From the NCBI GenBank assembly GCA_964497585.1, contig CAZCDS010000049.1:1-48959 (forward strand): 48,959 nt of DNA, written 5' to 3'. Below, piece after piece: positions 17,200 through 25,895 of the stretch (within the stretch, counting starts at the first letter, position 1; each line of letters begins with the position of its first letter). The notes beneath the pieces were generated by a model. It worked only from the letters and a program-made list of their open reading frames with translations, did no database searches and was not told the origin of the DNA. Position numbers and translations under genes: made by a program. This DNA is from CAZCDS01 sp964497585. Lineage in GTDB: Bacteria > Desulfobacterota > Desulfomonilia > Desulfomonilales > Desulfomonilaceae.

Positions 17200-20187
17200 A
17201 TGAATCTGGGGCGTTTCTGGATATTCACAATTCTTCTTTTTGCAATACCGGCCGTACACAGTTTAGCGCTGGAAGGTCACACGAAGCGGGGCGAACTCAC
17301 GCTTCCCAGAATAGTGGCTGAATCAGGGGAAAAGACCAACCTCGTCGCGGAGCTGAGCAGTGGGGATAAGTCCGAGTTCTGCATTCGTTGCCCCGACTCG
17401 ACGAAAATTGAGTGCTGGAAACACATCCACATCTCAGGTGAGCCACCCATTCTTGTTTCGGGTTGTGAAAATGCCACCAAAGTCAGTTTGCAGAGTTTTC
17501 TGTCCACTTCCTCGGGAATGCCCCGAACGGTGTCCTGTGTTTTGATCAAGGGGAGCTTGCCCGTAGACAGTAGACTAAACATCCAGTCGTCTGGCTTAGG
17601 CGGGGAATGGGATGGTAAGAAGGAAGGAGCCATTCACAGGCTCATGGGAAAGGTCAAGCTCTTTGACTACGAGTTCGATTCTGATCCGAAAGATCCCTTG
17701 ACCTTCAAGATGACCAGCGAAGGCTACAGGTACCTACGAGGCTCAGGCATTGTGACGGACGCCACGACCGGTAAGACCTTTGAATTGCCCCCTTCAGGAC
17801 GGATGGCTGACAAAAAGGATGACGTGGGAACCGGGACGATACCGAAAAGGAGATCACCGCCCCCAACCGAACAGGCCCAATCCCTTCAGACTGCACTCAA
17901 AGATCCTGATCCAAACGCCCGGTACGAGGCGGTTCGGAAACTGAACAATCAGAAGTTTCTGGCCCAAGCGGCCGAGACCGATCCGGACCGACACGTCCGT
18001 TGGGCAGCGGTCGACAGGCTCAAGGATCAACCGTCTCTCTCACGCGTTGCCCTCAATGACCCCGACCAGTTGGTGAGACTTCGAGCTGTTCACCGATTGA
18101 CGGATTTGGAATTTCTCCGTGCCGTTGCTAAGAAAAGCTCGGACCAAAAGGTGGCCCAGCAAGCACGGGACGAGACTGATAAGATTGCACGAGAGCGGCA
18201 GGCGCCCCCTTCGGAGGCCAAAAGCGCTGAGAATGCCCTGAAGAGTGTTGACCCGGACGTTCGATACAAGGCCGTAGAAAAGCTGACGGATGAGAAGCGT
18301 CTCGCACGGATAGCAAAGAGTGATCCGAGTCACCACGTTCGCTGGGCCGCAGTTGAGCGGCTAAGGATCGACCAGGCTACCTTGGCTCAGATAGCTCTCC
18401 ATGACCCGGATGAGCTGGTGAGACTTAGAGCGGTTCACAGGTTGAACGACCGAACACTCCTGCAGGAGGTGGCTAAGAAAAGCTCCGATGAAAGCGTTGC
18501 GAAGCAAGCTCGGGAAAAGATAACGGATGAGAAGCGGTCAGGGGGTGAGGAAAAGCGTAAGGAAGAACCGGCCAAACAGCCGGACAAGAAGAAGCGCTCG
18601 AAACCGAGCCTCGAAGACCCTGACCCGGATGTCCGCCTTAGGGCGGTTCAAGCTCTTACTGACCAAAACGTTCTTGCCAGGGTTGCCAAGAATGATTCCA
18701 GCCATTTTGTGCGGTGGGCTGCAGTGGACCGTCTAACGGATCAGGACGCTCTGGCCGAGGTAGCTAGCAAGGATCCGAACGAGATGGTCAGGCTGAGAGC
18801 CGTGAACAGACTTACGGATCCAAAAGCGCTCGGAGCAGCGGCCAAGGGAGCGAGAGACAAGGGCACAATCAAGGCCCTCCTGGGGAAGCTCAGTGACACT
18901 GACATGCTGATCTCATTCGCACAAGAACGGACCAACAGGATGCTTAGTCGTGCCGCTGCCCTGCGTTTGCTGGAATTGGCTGGAATGAATCCTTCAACCA
19001 CATCCACCCATAAAGAGAAGGCTGTGGACTTGAGGTTGGCCGTTCTGGATCCAGTGATCACTCGACACTATGGGCAATTGCTCGTTGAATACGCCTATCG
19101 GGTAACCGGTCGATCATACGGTTTCGGGACAATGCCGTTCGGTAGTGTCTGGAGAGAGCATGTGACAATCAGAATCAAGGACAGGCGAGGTAATTTGATA
19201 ACGAAACAAGAATTCAGCGGTGCGCCGTTTCCAAAGACGATACGGGTCCGTCTTGTACCTGGAGGGGGACAGAGAAATGTGGCACTCGTTGATATTCATG
19301 AAGTATGCAAGGACGTGCTCAAGCGCATGGGCCGTGCGAAGGTGGAACTGGCTGCGAAGTCTGAAGACCGGTATGTGAGTGGTGCTTCGAAAAGTCTTCT
19401 GGAGGCTGGGTATTTTGACCGCAAGACTCCCGTGCAGGAGATTCCTGACGACCAAAAAGAACTTGTGAAGATGGTCATGTCAAGCCGCGATGCGGATCTG
19501 CGTTGGAAGGCGGTACAGAAGCTCACCATCCAGAAGGTGTTGACCAGAATTGCCAAAGAGGACTCGGATCGTCATGTTCGCTGGGCAGCGGTAGACAAAC
19601 TGAACGACCAGGAGGCATTGGCGTCCATCGCCATGCGAGATTCGGATGAATTGATTCGCCTTCGCGCTGTCCATCGGTTGTCCGACCCGAAACTCCTGGA
19701 GAAGCTCTCCGCGAACACCCCCCGCCCGAAAGTGGCCCTTGCGGCATTGAACAAGAGGTGGGAGCTAGCCAGAGAGAAGCCGAAATCGAAAAAGAGGATC
19801 ACCCGGCGCCAAAGGACACCGGAGAAGATCCACAGTGCGGGCAATGCAGTAAACGTCCCTGCCGCGGGCAGGGAAGAAAAGTCGCGTTGGGGTGATTACG
19901 TGATGGGAATTGCCGTATCCAGCTCAAGACTCAACGAGATTGAGCGAAATCTCATCTCTGAGGTCGAAAGGAGGAGTCAGGACGCTGGAGAATTCTCGTC
20001 CACGGGAGTGGTGTTTGCTCAGTGCAAGTGCCGGGATCACAGGAGAATGGCCTATGGATACTCAACTGCTTTTACCTACTCTAAAGAAATGACGGGCTTC
20101 GCCATGGAACTCGCCAAGGAACTCACCGAATACGCCAAAAGGAACTCATGCGGATGCACGACGGTGACCTCAAGGGTTATCGAATAG
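17200..20187 (+). CDS. Large exported HEAT-repeat protein
   Basis: This 995-residue protein has a signal peptide (about 1-23). An unnamed module (about 55-200) is shared with the ankyrin protein at 3689-4675. HEAT-like units follow in three blocks (about 225-330, 345-440, 470-565), with the repeating pattern DPDPDVRLRAVQALTDQ and HVRWAAVDRL. A beta-rich domain (607-740) is shared with the next gene, a fourth HEAT block covers 755-855, and a Cys-containing C-terminal domain (QCKC, CGC) covers 897-995. ATG at 17200 after GGGAGG. It overlaps no gene but begins 40 bases after the CHAT remnant. HEAT solenoids bind proteins; here probably as a periplasmic scaffold. No catalytic motif is seen. Confidence 0.85.
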   Translation: MNLGRFWIFTILLFAIPAVHSLALEGHTKRGELTLPRIVAESGEKTNLVAELSSGDKSEFCIRCPDSTKIECWKHIHISGEPPILVSGCENATKVSLQSFLSTSSGMPRTVSCVLIKGSLPVDSRLNIQSSGLGGEWDGKKEGAIHRLMGKVKLFDYEFDSDPKDPLTFKMTSEGYRYLRGSGIVTDATTGKTFELPPSGRMADKKDDVGTGTIPKRRSPPPTEQAQSLQTALKDPDPNARYEAVRKLNNQKFLAQAAETDPDRHVRWAAVDRLKDQPSLSRVALNDPDQLVRLRAVHRLTDLEFLRAVAKKSSDQKVAQQARDETDKIARERQAPPSEAKSAENALKSVDPDVRYKAVEKLTDEKRLARIAKSDPSHHVRWAAVERLRIDQATLAQIALHDPDELVRLRAVHRLNDRTLLQEVAKKSSDESVAKQAREKITDEKRSGGEEKRKEEPAKQPDKKKRSKPSLEDPDPDVRLRAVQALTDQNVLARVAKNDSSHFVRWAAVDRLTDQDALAEVASKDPNEMVRLRAVNRLTDPKALGAAAKGARDKGTIKALLGKLSDTDMLISFAQERTNRMLSRAAALRLLELAGMNPSTTSTHKEKAVDLRLAVLDPVITRHYGQLLVEYAYRVTGRSYGFGTMPFGSVWREHVTIRIKDRRGNLITKQEFSGAPFPKTIRVRLVPGGGQRNVALVDIHEVCKDVLKRMGRAKVELAAKSEDRYVSGASKSLLEAGYFDRKTPVQEIPDDQKELVKMVMSSRDADLRWKAVQKLTIQKVLTRIAKEDSDRHVRWAAVDKLNDQEALASIAMRDSDELIRLRAVHRLSDPKLLEKLSANTPRPKVALAALNKRWELAREKPKSKKRITRRQRTPEKIHSAGNAVNVPAAGREEKSRWGDYVMGIAVSSSRLNEIERNLISEVERRSQDAGEFSSTGVVFAQCKCRDHRRMAYGYSTAFTYSKEMTGFAMELAKELTEYAKRNSCGCTTVTSRVIE

Positions 20188-20228
20188 GCCGGTCATGCCC
20201 GAAGTCGGCCAGAGAAGAGGGGGTCAAC

Positions 20229-20924
20229 ATGATGCAGAGGCAACATCTCGCGATTCTTGCAGCAATTCTGTTCCTTGCTTTGGCCTGCTCGGCCGGCGCT
20301 GCCGAAGAGAAGCCTCCGGCGGATCAGGAAAGATTAGCCCAGATCGCCCTGAACCATCCTGATTCGGAGAAACGAAGACAGGCGGTCTTGGATCTCACGG
20401 ACAAATCCAGTCTGAAGCGAGTTGTTCTTCATGATTCCAATTCCAACGTCCGTTGTGAGGCTGCATGCAGGCTGTTTGGTGTCGACCCGCAGCTGCCTGA
20501 CAATCATAGAAAGAACGTGCTAACCATAGCGCTCATCCTTTTGGAGCCGGAGATCGACGAATACTACGGGGGACTTGCGCTTGAGTATCGACTTCATCAG
20601 TGGCCCTACACCTACTCTCGCCAGCCCGGTTGGCGGCCGGAAGATGTTAATGTTGACGGCGTAGTCCAAGAGCAGGTATGGGTAAAGATATCCCTGCCGA
20701 CCGGACAGATTTTGTGCGATCGAACCTTTCTGGGCGAAGCTCCTCCAATGACCATCTCTCCGGGAGAGGACATAACAAGATACCGCGTCGCCGAAGTTGA
20801 AATACCAAAGATAGTCACGGACGTCCTTCAACCCATGGACAGGGAAAGCCTTGCGGTACTCTCCAAATGTCGGAACGAGCTTGTGAGTTCCAGAGCCAGA
20901 GCAGTTCTTGACTCGGGGAAATAG
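20229..20924 (+). CDS. Secreted protein with HEAT-like start and shared beta-rich domain
   Basis: This 231-residue protein has a signal peptide, and ACSAGAA suggests a possible lipobox (LACS is weak). A short HEAT-like pair follows (about 30-90: HPDSEKRRQAVLDLTDK, VRCEAACRL). The domain at about 95-225 aligns with residues 607-740 of the preceding protein: DEYYGGLALEYR against RHYGQLLVEYAYR, and VWVKISLPTGQ against VTIRIKDRRGN. The ATG at 20229 follows GAGGGGG and lies 41 bases after the upstream stop, so an operon is likely. The function is not recognised. It looks like a trimmed version of its neighbour. An IS5-type element inserted 28 bases after its stop codon. Confidence 0.8.
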   Translation: MMQRQHLAILAAILFLALACSAGAAEEKPPADQERLAQIALNHPDSEKRRQAVLDLTDKSSLKRVVLHDSNSNVRCEAACRLFGVDPQLPDNHRKNVLTIALILLEPEIDEYYGGLALEYRLHQWPYTYSRQPGWRPEDVNVDGVVQEQVWVKISLPTGQILCDRTFLGEAPPMTISPGEDITRYRVAEVEIPKIVTDVLQPMDRESLAVLSKCRNELVSSRARAVLDSGK

Positions 20925-20952
20925 CTCAAGCTATCCGACCTTAAACTCGCTA

Positions 20953-21888
20953 GAGGTGGTTGCAAAACCTCATAGACATTTTCCCAGCGTTATCATGACA
21001 CAGGCCAACTGGAAGAAGGCCACGAACATATTGATATAATTTTCATATCTGACCCCGATGCGCCGGTAGGCCGTGATGCAACTGAAGGTTCGCTCAACTG
21101 TATAGCGTTTCCTGTACCGATCCCAGAGTCTGTCGTTCTGTCGGTTAACGTTTCTGTGATTCTTTCTGTGCGGAACCAGCGGGCTGGTCGCGTGTCTTTT
21201 CAAGCGTCTTCGACCCGGGTCGCTATCGGAGGCCTTGTCGCCGATCACCCTTTTGGGTCGGGTCATGGGTCTTCCGGGTCCTCCTTTGGGAACTGGGATC
21301 TCTCCAAGAGTCTTATCAAGGAGCGTGATCTCAGCTGGCGAGGCACTGTCGGTATGGCTTCCGAGAGGAACACCCGTACCATCGACCAATACCACGGACT
21401 TCGATCCCTTTCCCCGCTTGGTCTTCCCGACTCCCGCGCCCCTTTTTTTTGCCGGAAAGAAGCTCGCATCCACGAACACTTCATCCCACGCAAGGATGCC
21501 CTCGTGGTCCAATTCTGAGAGAAAGGCACGCCACATCTCCTTGAGAACCTCGGTCTCATACCATTCTCTCAGGCGACGCCAACAGGTTGAGGGATTGGGA
21601 TACCGGTCCGGAAGATCCTTCCATCTGGCCCGGTTCTCAGTATCCAGAGTATCCCCTCAAAGACCAACCGATCATCGGCCCTCGGGCGACCGCCCTTTGG
21701 GCCAATCGGCTTCTTCGGAATGAGGGGCTCGATCTTACGCCACTGCTCATCCGTCACATACACGACTCGTTTGCTCACCGGACTTACCGCCGGTGACATG
21801 CACATACCAAAGAATCAATGAGTACAATACCTTATTGGCTACGCGATATCGCGCGCTTACAGGATGACGGGGGTTTTGCAACCGCCTG
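20953..21888 (-). mobile_element. IS5-family (IS427-like) insertion sequence
   Basis: The 936-bp element has imperfect inverted ends, GAGGTGGTTGCAAAACC at 20953-20969 and, inverted, CAGGCGGTTGCAAAACC ending at 21888. TA flanks both sides (20951-20952 and 21889-21890), which fits the short TA duplication of the IS427 group. It carries one transposase gene on the minus strand, broken by a frameshift. Confidence 0.8.
20970..21805 (-). pseudogene. IS5-family transposase, frameshifted
   Basis: The first frame (21805 to 21569) gives the N-terminal DUF4096-type domain: VTDEQWRKIEPLIPKK, then GRPRADDRLVFEGILWILRTG. A change of frame near 21628-21633, in the run ACCGGGCC, moves to the frame of the catalytic part. 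A minus-one shift there restores the expected RTGARWKDLPDRYPNP. The second frame holds DDE residues in AWDEVFVDAS, VIGDKASDSD and VERTFSC, and ends at 20970. Loss of one G from GGGG would explain the break. Programmed frameshifting occurs in some relatives, but no A-rich slippery site is seen here, so I favour inactivation. Confidence 0.8.
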
Positions 21889-21914
21889 TAGCGGTTCTGA
21901 AAGGGCTTTGGGCA

Positions 21915-22613
21915 ATGCGCATATTCAGCGTTCTCTTGGCCACGGCCTGCATTTTTTTGATCTTCGCCGGCGACTCTACCCAGCCAGCCGCAGGGGATTC
22001 CTCAAGTAATCAAAGCACTTTTGGGCTCTACCCTGAGGAGTTTATCCAGGGACTCAAACGTCTACGTCCCAACTCCGATTCGCCAAAGATCAATCTCACA
22101 ATAGATTTGAAGCCTTCTCAGGATGGCGAGGGAAAGGACTTCAGAGCTATTTTTAGTACGGACAGGGACTGTCGTCTCAGGCTTTTCACGACCTGCAAGG
22201 GAGCCCAGCACCTGATGCTTCTGTTCCCCAACAAATGGCACGAGTCTACCAAGGTCCAGGGCGGAAGAGAGTGTAAGGTTCCCGGCAAATACAGCCGACT
22301 CCGCATGACACTCACCTCTCCTCGCAATGATGGAATCATCTTTGCTATTGCTTGGACGGAGACGGTACAGGTACTTGAGGCACGGAAGACCGTGGAGGTG
22401 GGAAGAAAACCATTCCTGCTCTTCGGAGCTTTCAAGATATTTCTCGAGCCCAACCGATATCTGAGAGACCTGCTTGATCAACTGAAGCAGCGCCACGGCT
22501 GGGGGTATGCCGAGGTAACCGGTTTACCCAGACCCGATAACATCGAAACGACGCCCGCCATGGGCACAACGAATTCGGGAGACGGGCCCTCTAAGAACCT
22601 CGGACGACAGTGA
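21915..22613 (+). CDS. Exported DUF4384 protein
   Basis: This 232-residue protein has a signal peptide (MRIFSVLLATACIFLIFAG; ATACIF could also be read as a poor lipobox). The domain at about 60-160 has the DUF4384 pattern: DRDCRLRLFTTCKG, then LLFPNKW, then the P-rich turn and IIFAIAWTE. DUF4384 domains accompany caspases and TPR proteins in many bacteria and are taken as extracytoplasmic interaction domains. The start at 21915 has only a weak ribosome site and lies 26 bases inside the border left by the IS5 insertion, so the native promoter and leader may have been separated from the gene. DUF4384 also occurs in the genes at 33726, 35216 and 37017. Confidence 0.75.
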   Translation: MRIFSVLLATACIFLIFAGDSTQPAAGDSSSNQSTFGLYPEEFIQGLKRLRPNSDSPKINLTIDLKPSQDGEGKDFRAIFSTDRDCRLRLFTTCKGAQHLMLLFPNKWHESTKVQGGRECKVPGKYSRLRMTLTSPRNDGIIFAIAWTETVQVLEARKTVEVGRKPFLLFGAFKIFLEPNRYLRDLLDQLKQRHGWGYAEVTGLPRPDNIETTPAMGTTNSGDGPSKNLGRQ

Positions 22614-23229
22614 ATCGTGGGATCGCAGAACGTATCAGAGGGAGTCCCGGTTTGCCTGCTTCCGGTCGCGTTATACGCCCCTCGGATACTTTTCTTGGGG
22701 GCAGCAGGCCGACCTCTCTGCTCCTCAATGGTGCCAAGATCGTCAAAATGGTGTGCAACGTCAGCGAAAGTGCTATAGAGGCCTCGGTGAAACGTGTGAA
22801 CTAGTAATCATGAGCAGGACTGAAACGGAGCGACGCGCTGAGAGATTTTCGCCGCTATTACGCGATCGTCGGCCCGTGCGTATCGCTCTTTTCAGGCTCA
22901 ACCTAACGAGGTCGTATTCAACCACTAAAAAATCAAAGGCTTGTCTGACGTGATCGGAAAGGCCAGCGTGCTTATGCCTCAAAGAACGGAGGCGTGACAG
23001 GCCAATGCAGGCCCTAAATAAATCAAGAGCTTGTCGAGAAACCTCCACGATTTCAATCCTTCTCAGGATATTTCAGTCCTTTTCGATCCCTGTCGAGTCT
23101 TCAAATCCCATCTCGACCGGCCATCGAAAGGAACCGACGCCAAAATCTAGATCTGCAAAGATAGACACACCACTTTCGAGGCCGTGTTATCTTGCGAGGG
23201 GACTGAGAGGCTGAGCAGCCAGTACCGAT
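22614..23229. other. Convergent intergenic region, nothing firm
   Basis: This 616-base stretch lies between the convergent DUF4384 and caspase genes. Short frames on both strands lack ribosome sites and recognisable motifs. The words AAATCAAAGGCTTGTC and AAATCAAGAGCTTGTC at 22930 and 23025 form an imperfect direct repeat about 95 bases apart. No T-tailed terminator hairpin was found. Confidence 0.35.
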
Positions 23230-25491
23230 TCAGTCCGTATGCCACCCGCCCCAACCCCACCTATCCTGGAAGCCATAGGGATCGTAGAAGGGGCGAACGG
23301 AGTCGGGCTTGACGTTATTGGGAGGGACAGCAGCGGGCTCTCTGTCGCGTGGAGTCGAGGGCCCGTTGAGGTCACCAGCGGTTTCCGAAGGCACCACTGT
23401 CGCGGATCGTATGGGAGGTGGGTTCTCAATGCGCAAGGCATCGGGCATTACCGTGCTTTGAGGGCGAACCGGGTCTACGTGGAGCGTGGGCATCGTCTCC
23501 CTGGTGTCAGTGGTTTCCGGAACCCCTGCGGTTGCAGATCGTGTGGCGGGAGCCGCCCTCGCGGGTTGACCGGTCGTAACTCCAAGGAGTTGCAGGACCT
23601 CTCTGTGTCTTCCCACAGAAGCTCTCAATGCAGCCGTCTCGCCGTAAACGTTTCGAGCCTCTTTGTCTGCACCTTTCAGCAGGAGGAGTTTTACCATGTC
23701 TGCGTGGCCATTGTTTGCTGCCATCATCAACGGTGTCCAACCAAGATTGTCTTTGGCGTTCACGTTACCTCCCTTTGCAATGCAGAGGTTTGCGATTTTG
23801 ATTCTGTTTTTCGAGGCAGCGTACATCAGGGCGGTCCAACCCCGAGAGTCCGAGGCATTTATATTGATACCCGTGGCGAGGAGTTTCTTCACCGTAGCCG
23901 GGTCCCCGGCCTTGATAGCTCTGAATAGCTGCTCCTGTCGCTTTTTCCTGGCGATTCTCGCGTCGTGTCTTTCGATCCTTTCCGCGGACCCTCGTACCAG
24001 TTCGTACAGTGGGCCGGGTGTCCCAGCAGGAGGCACGACAGTCGCCATTCTTTTCAAACGAATCTTCGGAGTCTGGTAGACCCTGCTCTCGTGCGAAACG
24101 GGAATGGTTACGGTCGCCTTCTTATCATGGAATCCTTTCTTCCGTATAGTGAAAGCGTGGGGGACACCGACCTGCACGTCGTCCAGTATCAGCATTCCCT
24201 CTCCACTGGTCTCGCCCACTGGTTTGTCGTTCATTCTCACGGAGGCTTTTGGGCAATTGGTCCGTAAGACGAGAAAGCTGAGCGCCGGCTCCAGCTTGAC
24301 AACCGGATGTTTCAGGTATGGCTCGTCTTTCGAGAAAACGAGAGGATTCAGAATTACATCCTTCCAGCCGGCCTTGCTGATCCTGACGATAATGGGCTTT
24401 CCGAAAGGCAAGTGCCTCAACAGGACCCGCCCTTGGGCATCGCTCCTCGCGACGGATTTGAACGCTGACTTGTCCTTGAGATATACATTTGCCATGGAAG
24501 GCCTTGTGACCAGCTCCAGTTGGGCCGCGGTCGGACCGACGAACGACACGGGAAAGGCTCCGACTACCCGCCCCTCGAACTGAGGGTGCTGGGCTCCGCT
24601 CGTGAGATCCTTGGTTCGGTCGTATACGTATTCATAGGCCTCTCTCACGGTGACTATGCCGTCGCGGTTCCTGTCTGCCTTACCTCTGAGCCCCCTAAGA
24701 AGGCAATGGGTGAAAACAGCGTTTTTCAATTCAGGCAATTCCAAGGAATATTCGTCAGGCTTGCTCGACGTAATTATCACCCTTCCGGAAGAATCACGGA
24801 ATTCCCCCATGAGTTTGTTCAGGGACGGCGTCACCGTCTTAGATGACTCGGGAGCAAATCCGCCGGCATGGCAAGCATCGGCGATCAAAAGGAGGCGCTT
24901 GGCGTTGAGGAACTTGAGAAATCTCAAACCGGTCATCCGTACCGCTGTCCCCTGAAGGTTATCATGAACCGAATCGCTTGCCACGAAGTAGAATTCGCCA
25001 GGCATGTAGGGATCATCGGTACCGTGGCCACTGAAGAACAGTATCAGACTGTCGTCTTTGCCTACCTTACGCAGGTCGTAATAGAGGTTCCGTTCGATTT
25101 CGGCCTTTGTCGCTTGGTCATTGATGAGGAGGGTGACATGAATGTTTGTGAAAAGCTTCGTCTGAGTCTTCAGAAAGTCCGCGAAGCTCGTCGCGTCCCG
25201 GTCCGAAAACTTTAGATCGGTAATCCGAGGATCACGGTATTTGGATACTCCCACGACCAGAGCGTAGAGGTCCCCTCTATCCGGCTCAACACCGTTTGCG
25301 GGTCTTGATTCTTTTACCCGTGCGACGGACTTGCCCGTTTCTAATTCCGCATATGACCGTTGAGAAAAAAGCCCTGGACCCAGGAGAAGGACGAGAGCCA
25401 GAAGGAGGCACAAGAAACGTGGCTGCGAAAGCCAAGCCGGAAAGCTTGGAACCGTCACACGCAGGTTCCTGGTCTTACGTTCTCCCCTCAT
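23230..25491 (-). CDS. Membrane-anchored caspase with PEGA-like and ankyrin domains
   Basis: This 753-residue protein has a single N-terminal hydrophobic segment (about 24-43). The caspase (peptidase C14) domain (about 73-290) has the dyad H156 in FFSGHGTDD and C207 in IADACHAGG; such enzymes cut after Arg, Lys or Asp. One or two PEGA-like beta repeats follow (about 320-480). Three ankyrin repeats lie at 515-625 (GWTALMYAAS, GWTPLMMAANNGHADMVKLL), then a Pro/Thr-rich tail with an aromatic end (WGWGG). The start at 25491 has a GAGGCGGG ribosome site; a longer frame runs to 25632. Gene order, caspase then two further caspases on the same strand, suggests local duplication. Activation and target are unknown. 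Confidence 0.85.
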   Translation of the reverse strand: MRGERKTRNLRVTVPSFPAWLSQPRFLCLLLALVLLLGPGLFSQRSYAELETGKSVARVKESRPANGVEPDRGDLYALVVGVSKYRDPRITDLKFSDRDATSFADFLKTQTKLFTNIHVTLLINDQATKAEIERNLYYDLRKVGKDDSLILFFSGHGTDDPYMPGEFYFVASDSVHDNLQGTAVRMTGLRFLKFLNAKRLLLIADACHAGGFAPESSKTVTPSLNKLMGEFRDSSGRVIITSSKPDEYSLELPELKNAVFTHCLLRGLRGKADRNRDGIVTVREAYEYVYDRTKDLTSGAQHPQFEGRVVGAFPVSFVGPTAAQLELVTRPSMANVYLKDKSAFKSVARSDAQGRVLLRHLPFGKPIIVRISKAGWKDVILNPLVFSKDEPYLKHPVVKLEPALSFLVLRTNCPKASVRMNDKPVGETSGEGMLILDDVQVGVPHAFTIRKKGFHDKKATVTIPVSHESRVYQTPKIRLKRMATVVPPAGTPGPLYELVRGSAERIERHDARIARKKRQEQLFRAIKAGDPATVKKLLATGININASDSRGWTALMYAASKNRIKIANLCIAKGGNVNAKDNLGWTPLMMAANNGHADMVKLLLLKGADKEARNVYGETAALRASVGRHREVLQLLGVTTGQPARAAPATRSATAGVPETTDTRETMPTLHVDPVRPQSTVMPDALRIENPPPIRSATVVPSETAGDLNGPSTPRDREPAAVPPNNVKPDSVRPFYDPYGFQDRWGWGGWHTD

Positions 25492-25895
25492 AACCCGCCT
25501 CTTCCGTTCCGAAGGCTGTTCCGGGAGATTCGCCGAGTTGATCGCTCCTGTTGGGATTCTACAGACGCGACGTTCGATCGTCAAGTGCAAAGGCCTGCCA
25601 TAATCCGCCACTGGTTTTTCGCAGATGCGCATTGAACGGCCTTATCCAATCAGTTTCACCGATGTTGGCCGCACAGCGATCACGTTCCCGGTGCACTGTG
25701 GCACGCGTGGCCACCCTGAAGTCATGTAGCTTCTCACGAACACAGGCGTTAGCTGGGTCCCTATGAACCATGCTAATGCCTCTTCTCTCTAAGTGACAAA
25801 CGGGAATTTCCTGTCAAAGAAGTCAGGGGCATCTTCAATCTCACCAGTGAAGCGCTCGCCAAGGTTGCCCTTACATCTGCTCCGGTAATCCGCCC
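25492..25895. other. Gap between caspase genes with a shared fragment
   Basis: No complete gene is supported. On the minus strand, 25690-25745 encodes ACVREKLHDFRVATRATVHR, which resembles CVRVKHLNMTVATRATLTQ encoded at 28600-28660, downstream of the next caspase gene. This looks like a decayed sequence present in both flanks. It is too short to identify. Confidence 0.4.

Noticed and set aside
20970..21805. Programmed frameshifting in the IS5 transposase
   Set aside because: The shift point ACCGGGCC is not an A-rich slippery heptamer and no stimulating stem was apparent; loss of one G explains it.
23239..23928. 229-codon plus-strand frame opposite the ankyrin-caspase gene
   Set aside because: It lies wholly within a real minus-strand gene whose domains are clear, and has no ribosome site or recognisable motif.
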